From: Hsuehochloa calcarea
Taxonomy: Eukaryota; Streptophyta; Magnoliopsida; Poales; Poaceae
Length of the DNA stretch: 64,000 nt
Reading direction: 5' to 3'
NCBI GenBank assembly: GCA_036346395.1
Contig: CM070599.1
Span: 39,671,232-39,735,231, forward strand
Every line of letters begins with the position of its first letter. Positions within the stretch are counted from its first letter, which is position 1. Below, piece after piece: positions 1 through 11,626 of this stretch. The notes below the pieces were generated by a model, which did no database searches, was not told the origin of the DNA, and worked only from the letters and a program-made list of their open reading frames with translations. The position numbers and the translations under genes were made by a program.

Positions 1-343
1 CCGACGCACCGTATATTCGCATCCGACGTCTTGTCGAATCGACCGTCTCACCGGTCCGACCGCCGATTAGTTCTTGGTCGATCATTGGTTGAACGTCGGT
101 CCGATCCCTTTGTAGTGGCCGATCGACCGCTTGATGCCTGATCAACCCTTTGAGTTTAAGTCTCCACATTTGTGTCGTGTGGTTGTCGGGGTTTGTCGAG
201 TTCAAGACAAGCTTCGCTGTGTGCTTATTGATCTTCTTAGCTCTCATAGCTAAAGGAGTAAAGTTCGTGTTGATTTTGATTTAGGCGCGAAAAGTTTTGA
301 AAGCGCCTATTCACCCCCCCTTAGTCGCCTTTCCGGTCTTACA
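1..343 (+). mobile_element. 3' end of a Copia-type LTR (same family as the LTRs at 47-54 kb)
   Basis: This stretch matches the last ~340 bp of the LTR ending at 48695. Both share the segment starting tttgagtttaagtctccaca, the run around gctaaaggagtaaagttcgt, and a pyrimidine-rich end finishing in TTACA or CTACA. No primer binding site follows position 343. Instead the sequence continues directly in TNP2 transposase coding sequence. It is therefore either the 3' LTR of an element lying to the left of the window or a solo LTR, inserted into the CACTA transposase gene. Confidence 0.8.
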
Positions 344-647
344 ACAAGTTTCTTAATGCTGGCGGAGTAACTAGACGGAACTTTCACACCATGCAAGCTC
401 TAGCACAGTTTCTTTCTCTCTGCCTTGGACAGAGTGTAGCAAGCTAGGGAAATGTACGTTCTTCCTTTATCAGTTTCTTTCGGTGCTAGCTCGGTTCTTA
501 TGTTCATATCAACCAAGGCACACCGTGCATAGACACCATCCTTTGTTTTGTCACGAATGTTCAGTAAGAGACCAATCAAGCTATCAAATACATTCTTCTC
601 CATGTGCATGACTTCGATGCAGTGACGAACTTCTAAGTGCTCCCAGC
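344..647 (-). pseudogene. TNP2-like CACTA transposase, internal/C-terminal fragment
   Basis: Read on the minus strand from 647, the translation gives WEHLEVRHCIEVMHMEKNVF, then LIGLLLNIRDKTKDG, then RTELAP, the block typical of the En/Spm TNP2 transposase core. It continues past a stop codon near 397 into LHGVKVPSSYSASIKKLV, also typical of TNP2, up to the Copia LTR at 343. The upstream edge is exactly the gypsy LTR at 648. About 200 or more residues expected between this fragment and the N-terminal fragment at 12328-12977 are absent from the window. The gene cannot be functional. Confidence 0.85.
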
Positions 648-1349
648 TGTCGACGATCAAATCATCGATCTTATGAAAATATATAAAAATAGAGGAAAAT
701 GATGTGTATCTCCTAGAAGAGAATGGGGTCGCCCTTTATTACTATGAACTAACTGTTTACAGGGAATGCCTACGATCAGGTAAAGGACTAATCCTAGTTA
801 CATTGAGTATGATGTTGGCTATACTACTGAAATAGATCAAAAGTATGAATCTAATGCCAATAGCCTCCTGTCTCTTCTCTGTCTCTCCCCCTTTATCGCC
901 TCTATACTCCATCTTTAAATAGCTTCCGAAGAGGTGGCGGTTGTTTTTGGAGAAGACGCCTGTGCGAAGTGTTTGTGTCTGGTCAAAGGGAGGTGGCAGT
1001 TGATTAAAGTATCAACTACTGTGCGGTTAAATATCGGTAAGACATTCAACCATTAGTCAGTGTCTTAGGATTATGTAACATCGTGTGGTATGGAGTATAC
1101 AACACGTATTCCATTCATCACACGGTAAAGGATATACTTGGATTTGGATCCAGATATCAGTTCGTAGCTTTACGAGCAGTTAACTGGTCGGGGACTAGGT
1201 ACATGACCTTGTCCGACCAGGGTATTTATTATGTAACGTCTGAAATCCTTACGACCAATGAGGTCGTTAACCTTAGGGGTTACGACCACGAAGATGTATG
1301 GTCTCTCTTTATGTATTAAAGTAATACATAGGGGTTTTAATCATCATCA
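648..1349 (-). repeat. LTR of the Tat-type gypsy element (3' LTR in element sense)
   Basis: It starts TGTCGACGATC and ends CATCA at 1349, and pairs with 11627-12327. On the minus strand it holds a TATTTAAA box (about 914-922) and, some 175 nt downstream, an AATAAA signal (complement of 735-740). That arrangement fits U3, R and U5. A 78-codon reading frame inside it is a by-product of LTR sequence. Confidence 0.85.
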
Positions 1350-1699
1350 GCTAGCCTCCGAACTTTAAATGAATGGGTCGTATGTAAACACTTTCTTCCG
1401 GCGAAATCGTATTGGGCAGACCCACCCCCATTAAATGTCGTGATATTTGAAGTGGTATGTATTCATTTTAAAGTTGAGAAACTGTCTTGGGACTTGAGAA
1501 GCTTTTCTATTCGTTGCTCAAAAAGATTTTGTCCTTTGGACTTCTCTTAACTCCCAGATGCGGTTTAGAGAATTGCGGCTATAAAAACCCCTTTGCACTG
1601 GGTGTTAGGATTTTCATGCCTTCTGCTTCCTCTTCATCCTCCAAAAGGAAAAAAATTATCTTTGACCACCTATGACTTCTTCATCCAAAAGAATTCGTC
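1350..1699. other. Spacer between LTR and antisense ORF
   Basis: Internal gypsy sequence next to the LTR. It should contain the polypurine tract of the minus-strand element, but only a weak candidate (complement of ctagcctcc at 1351-1359) is visible. A short plus-strand frame at 1487-1675 may belong to the first exon of the antisense ORF. Nothing else is recognisable. Confidence 0.4.
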
Positions 1700-4600
1700 A
1701 TGTCGGACCTCATCACCAACTGGTTGATTTCTGATTTGAGTGAGAAGAAGCTAGAAAGTCTGGAGAAGATTGGGTTGCTACCCGATAAGAATCTGATTTC
1801 TTGGAGATCAGCTATCGGGGAGCATTCTCCAAGCGGTGAAGGCGGAGAAATTCATGTTTTCCTCGCATACATCGAATGCGGTTTTAGGCTTCCAGTTCAC
1901 TCCTTTTTCCAAGTATTGAAATATTATGGAGTAGAACTGGTTAATATGGCCCCTAATGCCACGCCAACCTTAGTATCTTCGTCTACCTCTGCGAAGTATA
2001 CTTAGGGATTCCCGCAACCATAGATCTTTTCAAGTACTACTACAGAATGACGAATACGAAGAAGACGATCGGTGCACCCCGAGAGTGCACCTTGCGCCTC
2101 CACAACGGAAAAATTTATGAGTACATTCCCATGTACTCAAAATATTCATGGTCGTCATGGAAGAAATGTTGGTTTTATATGAAGATCACGCAGCAAGACT
2201 TCATTTACTATAATGGTAAAAAGGCGGTCGAGAATCCGCGATGGTGCTCCTCCTCAAAGAAGGAGGGAAAAGTAGGAGATGGCTTGAAGCCATCCATCTC
2301 CTTAACGTCAGGGGGTTAACCTCCTGGCATGTGGTGAGGGACTTTTCCATGCGCCGGATTAGTCCCTTGAAGGCCAGAGCTCATGTGATGCTCTGGTATA
2401 TTGATCGTGATGATACGACCAAAGACTTTAGAGAAGGTAAATTCCAAAGAACTCTAACCAGTTTGCTTTACTAGTTGATTACTTTCATAATTCTAAAATC
2501 TCTCATTTATTATTAGAACTTTATCTCCTGATGAGATTAGGAGTCCGATCAAGAAGATCTGCACCGGAGAGCCTGGCGAAAAGGCTGGGTTCCCCCTGAT
2601 CTTAGCGGTTGTTACCGTAGAAGAGATGGCTGAGAGACTTAGGGTAAGAATATCAACTACTTTTCATCTTTCCAATATTTTTCGGTCGGTTTTACCTAAA
2701 ATCCTCTTTGATATATAGTTGGTCGGGTTGCGGATCAACGAGGCCACTGAAACTTGTGAGCCTATTGACGACCCGACCATTCCTACGATCACTCAAGATA
2801 GTGGTCTCGTAGAGGTAGGTAACCAAAAAATATTTATTGTCATAAGAAGCATGTTCATCGCCTGACTAACTTTGTTTATTGATCTAGGCATTAATCGTTG
2901 AGTCCCATGTAGTCGCTCAAGACTTGCCAGTTGCTGTTGAAGCAACTGTTTTGGATCTACACCCTCCGATCCAACGATCAGGAACTTTATTCTTGACCAA
3001 CTGGTCGAGAATATTACTTCGGATCTACTGTTGGAGAATGTAAAGGGTACAACCAACCCTACCAGTTCAGAACTAGTGAAATCAGTTGAAAAGAAGATGA
3101 AAGCGGGCGCTACTGATTTTAAACCAGCGCGCTTCAGGGTCAAGATCAAAAAATCGACTAGGTATGTACAAATGAAGTAGTCATATAAGTGCATACCTAA
3201 AATGTCGTTGGTGATCTTGAACTCCTGAATTTTCTCTCTTCATTTTGTGCAAATCTTCTGGTGTTCCGGTCGTTTCCGACCAGAATATACCGGAAGATCA
3301 AGTGGTCGAAGAAGTCCTCGTCCAGAACTTCCCTTATGTTGGAGTTCCTGAGGAGAAAGTAGTCGAGAAAGACCACGAGCAGGCGTCAGGGCCAGAACTT
3401 GTTCTTGATACTATGATGATCATAACTCCGTCGGCGGAGGTAGAAATCCCCAAACATCCTCAATAGGTTTCGACTCTTGTAAGTAATCCTTCCCAAACTA
3501 ATAAGTTCCCTTTTTCCCCTCGATTTATCGAGGATAAGGAGCTTGATACCGTTTGGGGGCAAATATCGGACCGTCAAGCCAAGACGAGTCTTGATGATAT
3601 TTTTGCCGAATATAATGATGTGGCAATTCGGGTAAGTATCTACAACCATTTCACTAGTTCCTCTTAAAGTTTATAGGAAACTTAAGGAAAAATGATATCT
3701 ATGTAGCACATGGTCGAGAATTTTGCTATGGTCAGAGGACTGACCCAGCGAATAAAGACCCTGGAGCAAAAATACTCCGAATTTGAAATTAAGAACTTTC
3801 TACTTAACTTGTTTTATTCTTCGTGACTCTGTTTTTCACCTTTTAATTATTCTCCCTTATCATATTTGATAGATTTGAAGAAAATAAAAGAAGTCGTGGC
3901 TAAAGAAGCCAGAATAACCAAGCTTAAAGAAGAATACCAAGCTAAAGACCGGTCGATCACATTCATGACGACCAGGCACAAAGAAGTTTTTGAAACTTGT
4001 GAAAAAAGTTTGAAGGTAACTAGTCGTAAACTTGACTTAGTATTTTGTCTTTTCTAATCATTCTTCCTTAACACTTGTTTTGCTTATGTAGAACAAAATC
4101 AAGTGCTTACTAGGGGGGAAAAGGCTCTAGAATTTGAGCAAGACAAGGAGGCAGCTCTTGTATGCAATCTTGATAAAAAGATTACTTCACTTAATAAGAT
4201 GATCTTCGATGTGGGATCAGGATCGAGCTTGCCTGGCTTGAGAGATCTAATGGTGAAGATGAGCTACCTGGGACAACTTCTCGAGGATCTCAATAGCTTG
4301 CTCAAAACTACTAGATAAAATTACTCCCGGTCAATGAAGGTGTCGACGATCAGATCGCCGATCTTATGAATATATGAATGAAAAGAGGAAAATAACGCGT
4401 ATCTTCTAGAAAGTAGTGAGACTGCTTCTTTATTACTTTGAACTGGCTATTACAATGGGTGTATATAACTTAGACTAAAAACTAATTTGGGAGTACAAGG
4501 CTCTTTCGAGAGTGTCTCCCAAATGATCTTCATCATTCCAAACCTCCTCAACTTGATCGCATTCCTCCTTATGTAGTTGATGAAGGGTTGGCAGTTGTCT

Positions 4601-5197
4601 CTGGAGGAGACGCCTGTTTAGGAAGCAACGCGTCTGGTCGAAGAGAGGCGTCAGTTGATAATGTGTCAACTGCCGTACGGTTATATGTCAGTGAGCCATT
4701 AACCGTGTTTCTTTGTCTTAGAGTTACATATCGTCGCGTGGTATGAGATATAAAGCACATGTCCCATTCTTCACACAGTATGGGATATATCTGATGCTAG
4801 GTCCAGATATTAGTTCAAGGTTTTGAGAGCTTTTGACTGGTCAGGGACAAGGTTGGGAACCTTCTCCGACCAGGTTAGATATTGAGTAACCTCTAGAATC
4901 CTAACGACCAGTGAGGTCGTTAGCCTTAGAGATTACGACCACGAAGACGTATGGTCTCTTATTTATTAAATAATAAATAGAGGTTTTAATCCTCGTTAGA
5001 AGGAATCTATAGCGAGCGGAGTTAGTTTTGTGTTGGCAAAACTTAAGGCTTCCGACCCCTCTACCAATCTTCAAGCTATTGAAGAAGATTTTAACTGCTT
5101 GCCTGAAGAGGCGTCCAAGTTTCTCAAGGAAGTAAGGCCTTTTGGAGACAAGGTTGTAGAGGAAATGGAGGTCGGATCTCCGTCAAACAGCGATTAG
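1700..5197 (+). pseudogene. Antisense additional ORF of the gypsy element (plant transposase_28 / PF04195-like)
   Basis: The plus strand encodes, in several pieces, a protein opposite in sense to gag-pol. The first piece (1700-2005) reads GGEIHVFLAYIECGFRLPVH, then FFQVLKYYGVEL and NMAPNA. This resembles the putative gypsy-type transposon domain PF04195, found in extra ORFs of Tat-lineage elements. Further blocks at 2047-2474, 3245-3466, 3866-4057 and 4103-4318 are charged and helix-prone, separated by AT-rich stretches that look like introns. After the solo LTR at 4341-4998 the frame resumes (LAKLKASDPSTNLQAIEEDF) and ends at TAG 5195-5197. The function of such ORFs is unknown. This copy is broken by the solo LTR and by stops. 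Confidence 0.6.
4336..5003 (-). mobile_element. Solo LTR of the same gypsy family, TSD GAAGG
   Basis: An LTR at 4341-4998 starts TGTCGACGATCAGATCGCCG and ends CCTCGTTA (terminal CA mutated to TA). It is flanked by perfect 5-bp repeats GAAGG at 4336-4340 and 4999-5003. No internal sequence remains. It lies in the same orientation as the host element's LTRs and interrupts the antisense ORF. Confidence 0.9.
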
Positions 5198-6059
5198 CCG
5201 GGATATCTTTAGAAGTATGAAATTGTAATGTAAGATTTATGATAATGTAAAACTTATCTTTCCTTCATCAATGAAGTCTTTTGTTTATCCAGTCAACGTA
5301 TGAAATATTCATATATTACCGAGCCCTCGACTCTTTTATAGTAGAAGATCTTTACTATATAAGCAGTAGGGCAAGAATATGAACTTAAGTCTCAACTACT
5401 GTTTGAAAGTATGTACTGATTGTTTGAAAAACTGATCGTAGTAATACTAGGAAACCTTTTTGTCGGAATCAGTGTAAGGTTTCGACTAGCTGTAAATCTG
5501 TTTACCATAATCAAAGTACTTACTAAAACAATATATGGTCGAAAGAAAAAGACTTTCTTTGATGAGAAAGAAAACAAGCAAAAAAGATAGTATGCAATAA
5601 ACGATTAGTGGTTTTATTTATATGTAGTAACCAACACTGGTCGGAAGGACTGCTAAGAAATAAAGATATAAAATATATTTCGCAATACGAGCTCATGCTC
5701 TGATCCGACTGGCAGCGAGGATCGTAGGAAAAGGACCATCGCTAGGAAGCTCCTTCCAGTGGGCCGGACCGCGTGCAGAGAAGGAGAGACTTCGACTAGG
5801 AGGTTTTTTGTGTCCCGACCAATAGCCAAACGAGAGTAGAATAGAATTTTAAAATGGATAAATATAATCTTCATAATCTTAAGCATATGAATCGCTAGAC
5901 GGTCAGAGTATAGATATAGACATATAAACAACATCACTCATCGTGAGAAATTAAAGGAATGACTAATCTTTATTAAAAATAATGGAAATGAAATAAAGTT
6001 TAAACAAAAAACTTCAATTGATCAGTGTTCCAAGAATTAGACAAAACCCTTCCATCAGA
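5198..6059. other. Non-coding spacer between antisense ORF and integrase
   Basis: AT-rich internal gypsy sequence between the converging 3' ends of the antisense ORF and pol. No frame here has recognisable protein content. The short minus frames at 5392-5577 and 5653-5937 look random. Confidence 0.5.
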
Positions 6060-7130
6060 CATGGCTAATCGTACCGAGCCTGGTCAGGTGACTTCGACCA
6101 TAGTGTATGGACCTTCCCACTTGGGAGAAAGCTTGTTGCGATTTGCTTGGTTCTGAATTTTTCTGTGAACCAGATCACCTATAGCTAAGCTACGAGGATG
6201 CACCTTACGACTGTGGTACATTCGCATAGCTTGTTGATAGATTGTCGAACGTATTAAGGTTTGGTTTCGTCGTTCTTCAAGGAAATTAACATCACCAAGT
6301 CGTCGTTCATCTTGATCGTTTGTATTAAAACAATCGGTTCCAGAAGAGCCAAGTTTTAGTTCTGGAGGAAGCATGGCTTCAACACCATAAACCAAGAATA
6401 ATAGCGTTTCACCGGTCGCACAACTAGTTGTGGTTCGAACGGCCCATAGAACAAAAGGAAGTTCTTGAACCCAACCTCATGACCGTTTTATCAACTGGTC
6501 AAATACTCGGCGTTTGATCCCCTGCATTATGATACCATTGGCATGCTCAACTGCTCCATTGCTCTGTGGGTGTGCAACAGAAGCGAAATGGACTTTGATA
6601 CCAAGTTCATCGCAGATTTCCTGAAAATTACCGCTTGAACACTGGGTACCGTTGTTTGCGATTATACGACTGGGTACACCAAATCGTGTGATCACATTTC
6701 TTATGAGAAATCTCTTAGCGGCCTCAGTTGTAGTTTTAACAACTGGCTCGACCTCGATCCATCTTGTAAACGTGTCAATCATGATGAAAAGGAATTCGAA
6801 GCCCCCGGGTGCTCTTGGGAAAGGTCCCAGAATATCTAGTCCCCAGGTTGCAAAAGGCCAAGAAAGAGGAATTATTTGCAAAGCTTGTGTCACCGATGTA
6901 CTTGTCGGCTATGAAATTGACATTGTATGCACTTCGTCACGAGCTCTTTTGCATCATGAAGGGCTGTTGGTCAGTAGTATCCTTGCCTAAAGGCTTTACC
7001 GACCAGTGTTCTGTAGGAATGATGTGCTCCACAGACTTCTCCATGAATTTAGGTTTTCAACTTAATACCATTCGATTGAGATATGCATCTCATCAACACT
7101 CTGTGAGATCTTTGTTTATACAAGGTACGT
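6060..7130 (-). pseudogene. Gypsy integrase domain (decayed)
   Basis: From 7130 downward the minus strand gives HHCC zinc-binding residues (GEVCGAHHSYRTLVGKAF, then HDAKELVTKCIQCQFHSRQ). The catalytic core follows (PFATWGLDILGPFPRAPGGF, FGVPSRIIANNGTQ, HPQSNGAVEHANG). The C-terminal region ends near NKLSPKWEGPYTMVEV. The second DDE aspartate, normally in a DNGTQ motif, is Asn here (ANNGTQ, ~6652-6660), so the enzyme would be inactive. Stops lie in the zinc region, after LIKRS (~6482) and before PGSVRLAM. The N-terminal side is cut off from RNase H by the solo LTR at 7239-7941. Confidence 0.85.
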
Positions 7131-7233
7131 CATATTATAGTGTATGATTTGGCTTTTCGAGCTACACGATCAGCCTCTACATCATCTTCAGAAATTTTGT
7201 CATGCTGAAGATAATTGTAGATCGATGTCATCC

Positions 7234-7946
7234 AATCTTGACGAGGATTAAAATCTCTATGCATTACTTTAATATATAGAAAAGACCATACGTCTTTGTG
7301 GTCGTAACCCCTAAGGCTAACGACCTCACTGGTCGTAAAGATTCCAGAGGTTACATAATAAATACCCTGGTCGGACAAGGTCCTGTACCTAGTCCCTGAC
7401 CAGTTAACTAGTCGTAAAACTATGAACTGATATCTGGATCCAAATCTAGATTTATCCTTTACCGTGTGATGAATGGAACACGTGTTGTATACTCCATACC
7501 ACGCGACGTTACATGAACCTAACACACTGACTAATGGTTGAATGTCTCACCGACATTTTACCGCACAACAGTTGATGCTTTATTCAACTGCCACCTCCTT
7601 CCGACCAGACGCAACGCTTCGCACAACGGTCTTCTCCAGAAACAGCTGCCACCTCTTCGGAAGCTATTTAAAGATGAAGCATGGAAGGATCAAGGAGGAT
7701 CAGACTCTAAGAAGAAAGACAAGAGGCTATTGGTATTAGATTCATAGTTTAATCTATTTTAATAGCATAGCCAACATCATACTCAGTGTAACTAGGATTA
7801 CTCCTTTGCCTGATCGTAGGCATTCCTTGTAAACAGTCAGTTCATAGCAATAAAGAGCGAGCGCATTCTCTTCCAGGAGATACGAATCATTTTCTTCTAT
7901 TTATATATATTTTCATGAGATCGGCAATTTGATCGTCGACAAATCT
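7234..7946 (+). mobile_element. Solo LTR of the same gypsy family, inverted, TSD AATCT
   Basis: An LTR at 7239-7941 reads TGACGAGGATTAAAATC at its left end and GATCGTCGACA at its right end. It is therefore opposite in orientation to the host element's LTRs. Perfect 5-bp repeats AATCT flank it (7234-7238 and 7942-7946). It splits pol between RNase H and integrase. Confidence 0.92.
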
Positions 7947-8036
7947 CTACCCTGATCGTCACCGATCTGTGGAGCATCTATGTTATTAGAATCGATTTGT
8001 ACGACCTGATGTGAAACATTTATGTCCTCGAAATAC

Positions 8037-8723
8037 TCAACCACCGAGGGTGAATCGAGTTCTTCGAGAAAACTCTGGTGGGACGGTTGACCTGGTGGAG
8101 GCCATCTGTGCCAACTGGTCTGCCATAAAGTTTTCTTTTCTAGGAATATGTCGGATCTGGAAACCGAAGAAGTGCTTTTCGAGTTTTCGTACTTCCGCCA
8201 GATAAGATGACATCTTGCTACTTGAGCATTGATACTCTTTCTCCACTTGATTCACTACTAGTTGAGAATCGTCTTTCACTAGTAATTTACGAATCCTGAG
8301 CGAACGAGCTGCTCGAAGTCCTGCCAGTAAAACTTCATATTCTGCTACATTGTTCGTAGCAGGAAAGTTAAACTGGATGGTGTACTTGATGTGTTCGCTA
8401 GTAGGGGATATCAAGACGACTCCAGCCTCCGATCCTTTGAGCATCAAGGAACCGTCAAAGTACATTGTCCACTCATCGTGGTGTTCGTACTCGGGTTCTT
8501 GCTTGGGTTTAGGGTTTGTCCATTCGACAACGAATTCTGCTATTATCTGGGACTTTATTGCTGTTCGTGAGATGAAATGGAGGTCGAACGTCCCTAGTTT
8601 GACTATCCATTTTGCTATTCGTCCTGACGATTCCCTATTTCCAAGGACATGACCAAGGGGATATCCAGTAGGTACGACCACTTTGTGGGCCTGAAAGTAA
8701 TGCCTTAGTTTCCTTGAAACCAT
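8037..8723 (-). pseudogene. Gypsy RNase H region with archaeal-type second RNase H
   Basis: A 228-codon open frame. The N-terminal part (RKLRHYFQAHKVVVPTGYPL, then GRIAKWIVKLGTFDLHF) is the end of the standard retroelement RNase H. The second part (WTMYFDGSLMLKGSEAGVVL, NNVAEYEVLLAGLRAA, KDDSQLVVNQVEKEYQC, HIPRKENFMADQLAQMAS) matches the RVT_3 (PF13456) fold with the acidic residues D, E and D present. This second RNase H is a known mark of Tat-lineage gypsy elements. The frame is open here, but flanking pol is broken on both sides, so it is classed as part of a pseudogene. Confidence 0.8.
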
Positions 8724-9043
8724 AAGGAGACCATAAGCAGCTTTTGTACCTGTTGTTATCTTTCCTTTGGTCCATGTAAGACTTCGCTTACGTAATATAT
8801 TGGTCGTTGGATGTTTTCACGTTCTACGATAAGTACACCGCTGTCAGCTTGTGGCATTGCAACCACGTAAATCAGCAATGATTCTTCCGGTCTAGAAGAG
8901 ACTAAGACCAGAGTACTCGTAAGGTACTCTTTAATTTTTTCAAAGGCATCGTTTGTTTACTCAATCCATTCGAAACTTCCATGCTTTTGAATTTTTTTTA
9001 AAGAAAGGTAATCCTTTTTCACCTAACATTGCTATGAAATGAC

Positions 9044-9715
9044 TTAGCACTCCATACAATCAGTTTGTTTTTGAACTTCTTTCTTTGTGGTCGGAGGGCG
9101 CATCTGGTCGATGGCCGATATTTTCGCTGGATTTGCTTCGATACCTCTAGCCAAAACTAGGAAACCGAGAAGTTTTCCAGCGGAAACTCCAAACACACAT
9201 TTTTCCATATTTAACTTGAGGTTATGCATTATCAAGTTATTGAAAGTCTCTTATAAGTCGAGAATGTGATAGCCAGCGTTGATGCTCTTCACAACCAAAT
9301 CATCAATATAGGCTTCTAGATTTCGACCTATCTGTGGATTAAAGGTTTTCTACATCAGCATTTGAAAAGTTGCACTAGCATTTTTGAGACCAAAGTGCAT
9401 CTTAACATAGCAGTAAGTGCCATATGAAGTGATGAAGGAAGTTTTCTCCTCATCTACTTTACTCATACTAATCTGGTGGTACCCTGAATACACATCTAGA
9501 AAACTTAATAACTCACACCCGGAGGTAGAGTCTACAAGTTGGTCAATGCTAGAAAGGGGGAAATCATCCTTCGGACAAGCTTTATTATGATATGTGAAAT
9601 CAATACACATTCGCCACTTCCCATTACTCTTTATAACCATTACAAGGTTAGCGAGCCACTGAGGGTGGTTGATTTCACGAATAAACCCAGCCATGAGGAG
9701 CTTATCAATCTCCAC
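9044..9715 (-). pseudogene. Gypsy reverse transcriptase (decayed)
   Basis: The minus strand from 9715 encodes MEIDKLLMAGFIREINHPQW, KWRMCIDFTYHNKACPKDDF, FLDVYSGYHQI and FGLKNASATFQ. After a TAG at about 9347 it continues with EAYIDDLVVKS (catalytic YIDD near 9300) and, in the next open piece, LNMEKCVFGVSAGKLLGFLV. Domain order and spacing are normal for Ty3/gypsy RT. At least two stops make it inactive. Confidence 0.88.
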
Positions 9716-10060
9716 TGGATTGCTTTCTTCTGATTAGGCGCAAAACGCCTTAGCTTCAGCTTGACCGGTTTTTTATCAGGCTGAAGAGCTAGCCTATGCT
9801 CGATCACATCCCTGGGGATTCGGGCATGTCGGATGCCTGCTAGACGAATACATCCTGGTTTGCTCGGAGGAAGGAGATGAGCGATCGTATGTACCCTAGA
9901 AATTCACAATCAGGAGGTCGCAAAGTCGCTCTCAAGTATAGATTGACCCGACCGGTTGGTTGAGCAACCATGACCGGGCAGACCCTTCAAGTACCATAGG
10001 TAGATAGTTTGCCGTCACATTTTTGTCACCACCAGAAGGTCTGATGGCGGTAGTATAGAT
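9716..10060 (-). other. Gag-pol linker, protease region not recognised
   Basis: The region between RT and the gag fragments should hold the aspartic protease. I could not identify a DTG/DSG motif in a convincing context, so the protease is either lost or too decayed to see. Confidence 0.35.
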
Positions 10061-11613
10061 TTAGAGAAATTCTAACGAGTTCTGGGTCCCACTGAACTTG
10101 TCCATGTTGGCTGGTCGGAACCTGTTGGGCCAACGCACAGCCTGGAGCCCTCGAGAGAAAACTCGACAGCCTGTGATTGATTCATAGCACCTTCTTTGGA
10201 AGGGTGCCGGATTGTAATCGGTCGGAGACCGATTTCTCAAATTAGAATAACAGGGCACCGGTGTTCCGATTCGGTCATGGACGTTAGTATGACGCCTCCA
10301 ACCACTTGCTTGGCCTAGACGATGTCAGTGATCATCAGGGGCAAGGGATTGATCCTCTCGACGAGGAGAAGCAGTGGCTGTTTGAAATAGCTTTCTTCCC
10401 TCGTGACCCTTTGGTCGGAATCGTCGAGGAGGTCTTGGTATCGATTGATCCCCAACTCGACCATGCTGCCCTCTACTGAGGGAGGAACGTTGGGACAAAG
10501 TCATAGTTTGACTTCGTGAACTCCTTTGTTCCCAGTATGCTTTCGGACGCTACATGGTTTGCTAGAGGATCTTTGATACCTGACCTACAAGTTGGACAAA
10601 ACCTAGAGCATCTGCTAGAGCAGGGTCAGTTTTTTAAATATTTTGAACACACTGCAGGTTTTGTACCGTTACTGAAGGTCTGGGAGGATTCATAGTAGTT
10701 GTAGGTGTTCGTAGATATGAACCTTCCCCCGACCTTGTGTTTGGTCCCGTCCGACTCGTTACTCTAGGTGGGGCAAAACCAGACGAATTAACTGATTGAC
10801 GTCTATCAGTTCTGTTACCTGTAGCATTTGGTGCTTGATTGCTCGTGCCATTTCCATCAATATGTGGTGGCGAGGTAGTGTATGCAGGACCGTACACAAT
10901 ATTTTGATCCGTATTTCCGATCGCATTGACCTCGTGCTTCCAGCAGCGATCTTCGAAGAGCTTCCACTGTAACCAGTGCAGAGCCCTCCAGTGCCTCTAC
11001 CAGATGTTTCCACGATGGAGACCGGTCGGAAATTAGCACCTCCTGAGGCCTTTGGTGTGGACTCAACCTGATCCGGCGAATCGCCGATCGTATGCTGAGT
11101 CTTATCATCCTCACTTGGCCTATAGCCAGTGGGAGTTTCATCGACACCGTTACCAGATATCGGTTGGCTCCTGGAATTTTCAGAAGCTGTTGGTGAATAC
11201 CTGTCAGCCATGATCGTATCGAGAATATACTGATTCTCGGATTGCCGGGCTGAAGTTTTGTCACCTTTTTCGCCGGTCAGAAGTACCGGGCTTGGAGAGA
11301 TCTTTGGGTATTCCGAACTGGTCGGAATGACACGTTTCTCTGGAACCACTTGTTGTGGTGGTGCATCTTCATCCATCCGTTCGATTTTGCTGATGTCTGC
11401 GACATGCGAATCTGCGAATGAGGATGATGATGGCATACCGTTCTCATCCATGACGCAGATGCATCCCTCCATGTCGAGGTTGGAGTAGTCGTCCAAGTCG
11501 AACCAGTTTTCCTTGTCCCAACTCCCGCCATAGTCGCATGAGCGATTATGAGGAACGGGTGATGATTTGATGAGCGAAGAATTTCTTCTTGAAATTTGCA
11601 ACTTCTTCCCCAC
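10061..11613 (-). pseudogene. Gypsy gag polyprotein (decayed)
   Basis: A 284-codon frame starts at 11613, 14 nt from the LTR, with MGKKLQISRRNSSLIKSS followed by WDKENWFDLDDYSNLDMEG. An equivalent block (WNEDNWFDLVDYAGLDMD) occurs in the gypsy remnant at 63.3 kb. The middle is rich in Ser, Pro and charged residues, as in Tat gag N-termini. Further gag-like sequence follows in other frames (10061-10258, with FRPANMDKFSGTQNSLEFL resembling the conserved gag start). Frameshifts separate the pieces. Confidence 0.65.
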
Positions 11614-11624
11614 GAACGGCGCCA
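11607..11624 (-). other. Primer binding site of the gypsy element
   Basis: Two bases inside the 5' LTR (element sense) the minus strand reads TGGCGCCGTTCGTGGGGA. It is similar to the TGGCGCCGTT-N3-GGGGA type of site used with tRNA-Asp in many plant gypsy elements. The tRNA assignment is from memory. Confidence 0.65.
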
Positions 11625-11626
11625 GC

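Noticed and set aside
7130..7525. 131-codon minus frame, similar to the frame at 1083-1319.
   Set aside because: Both lie in LTR copies of the Tat-type element. Similarity is that of the LTR.
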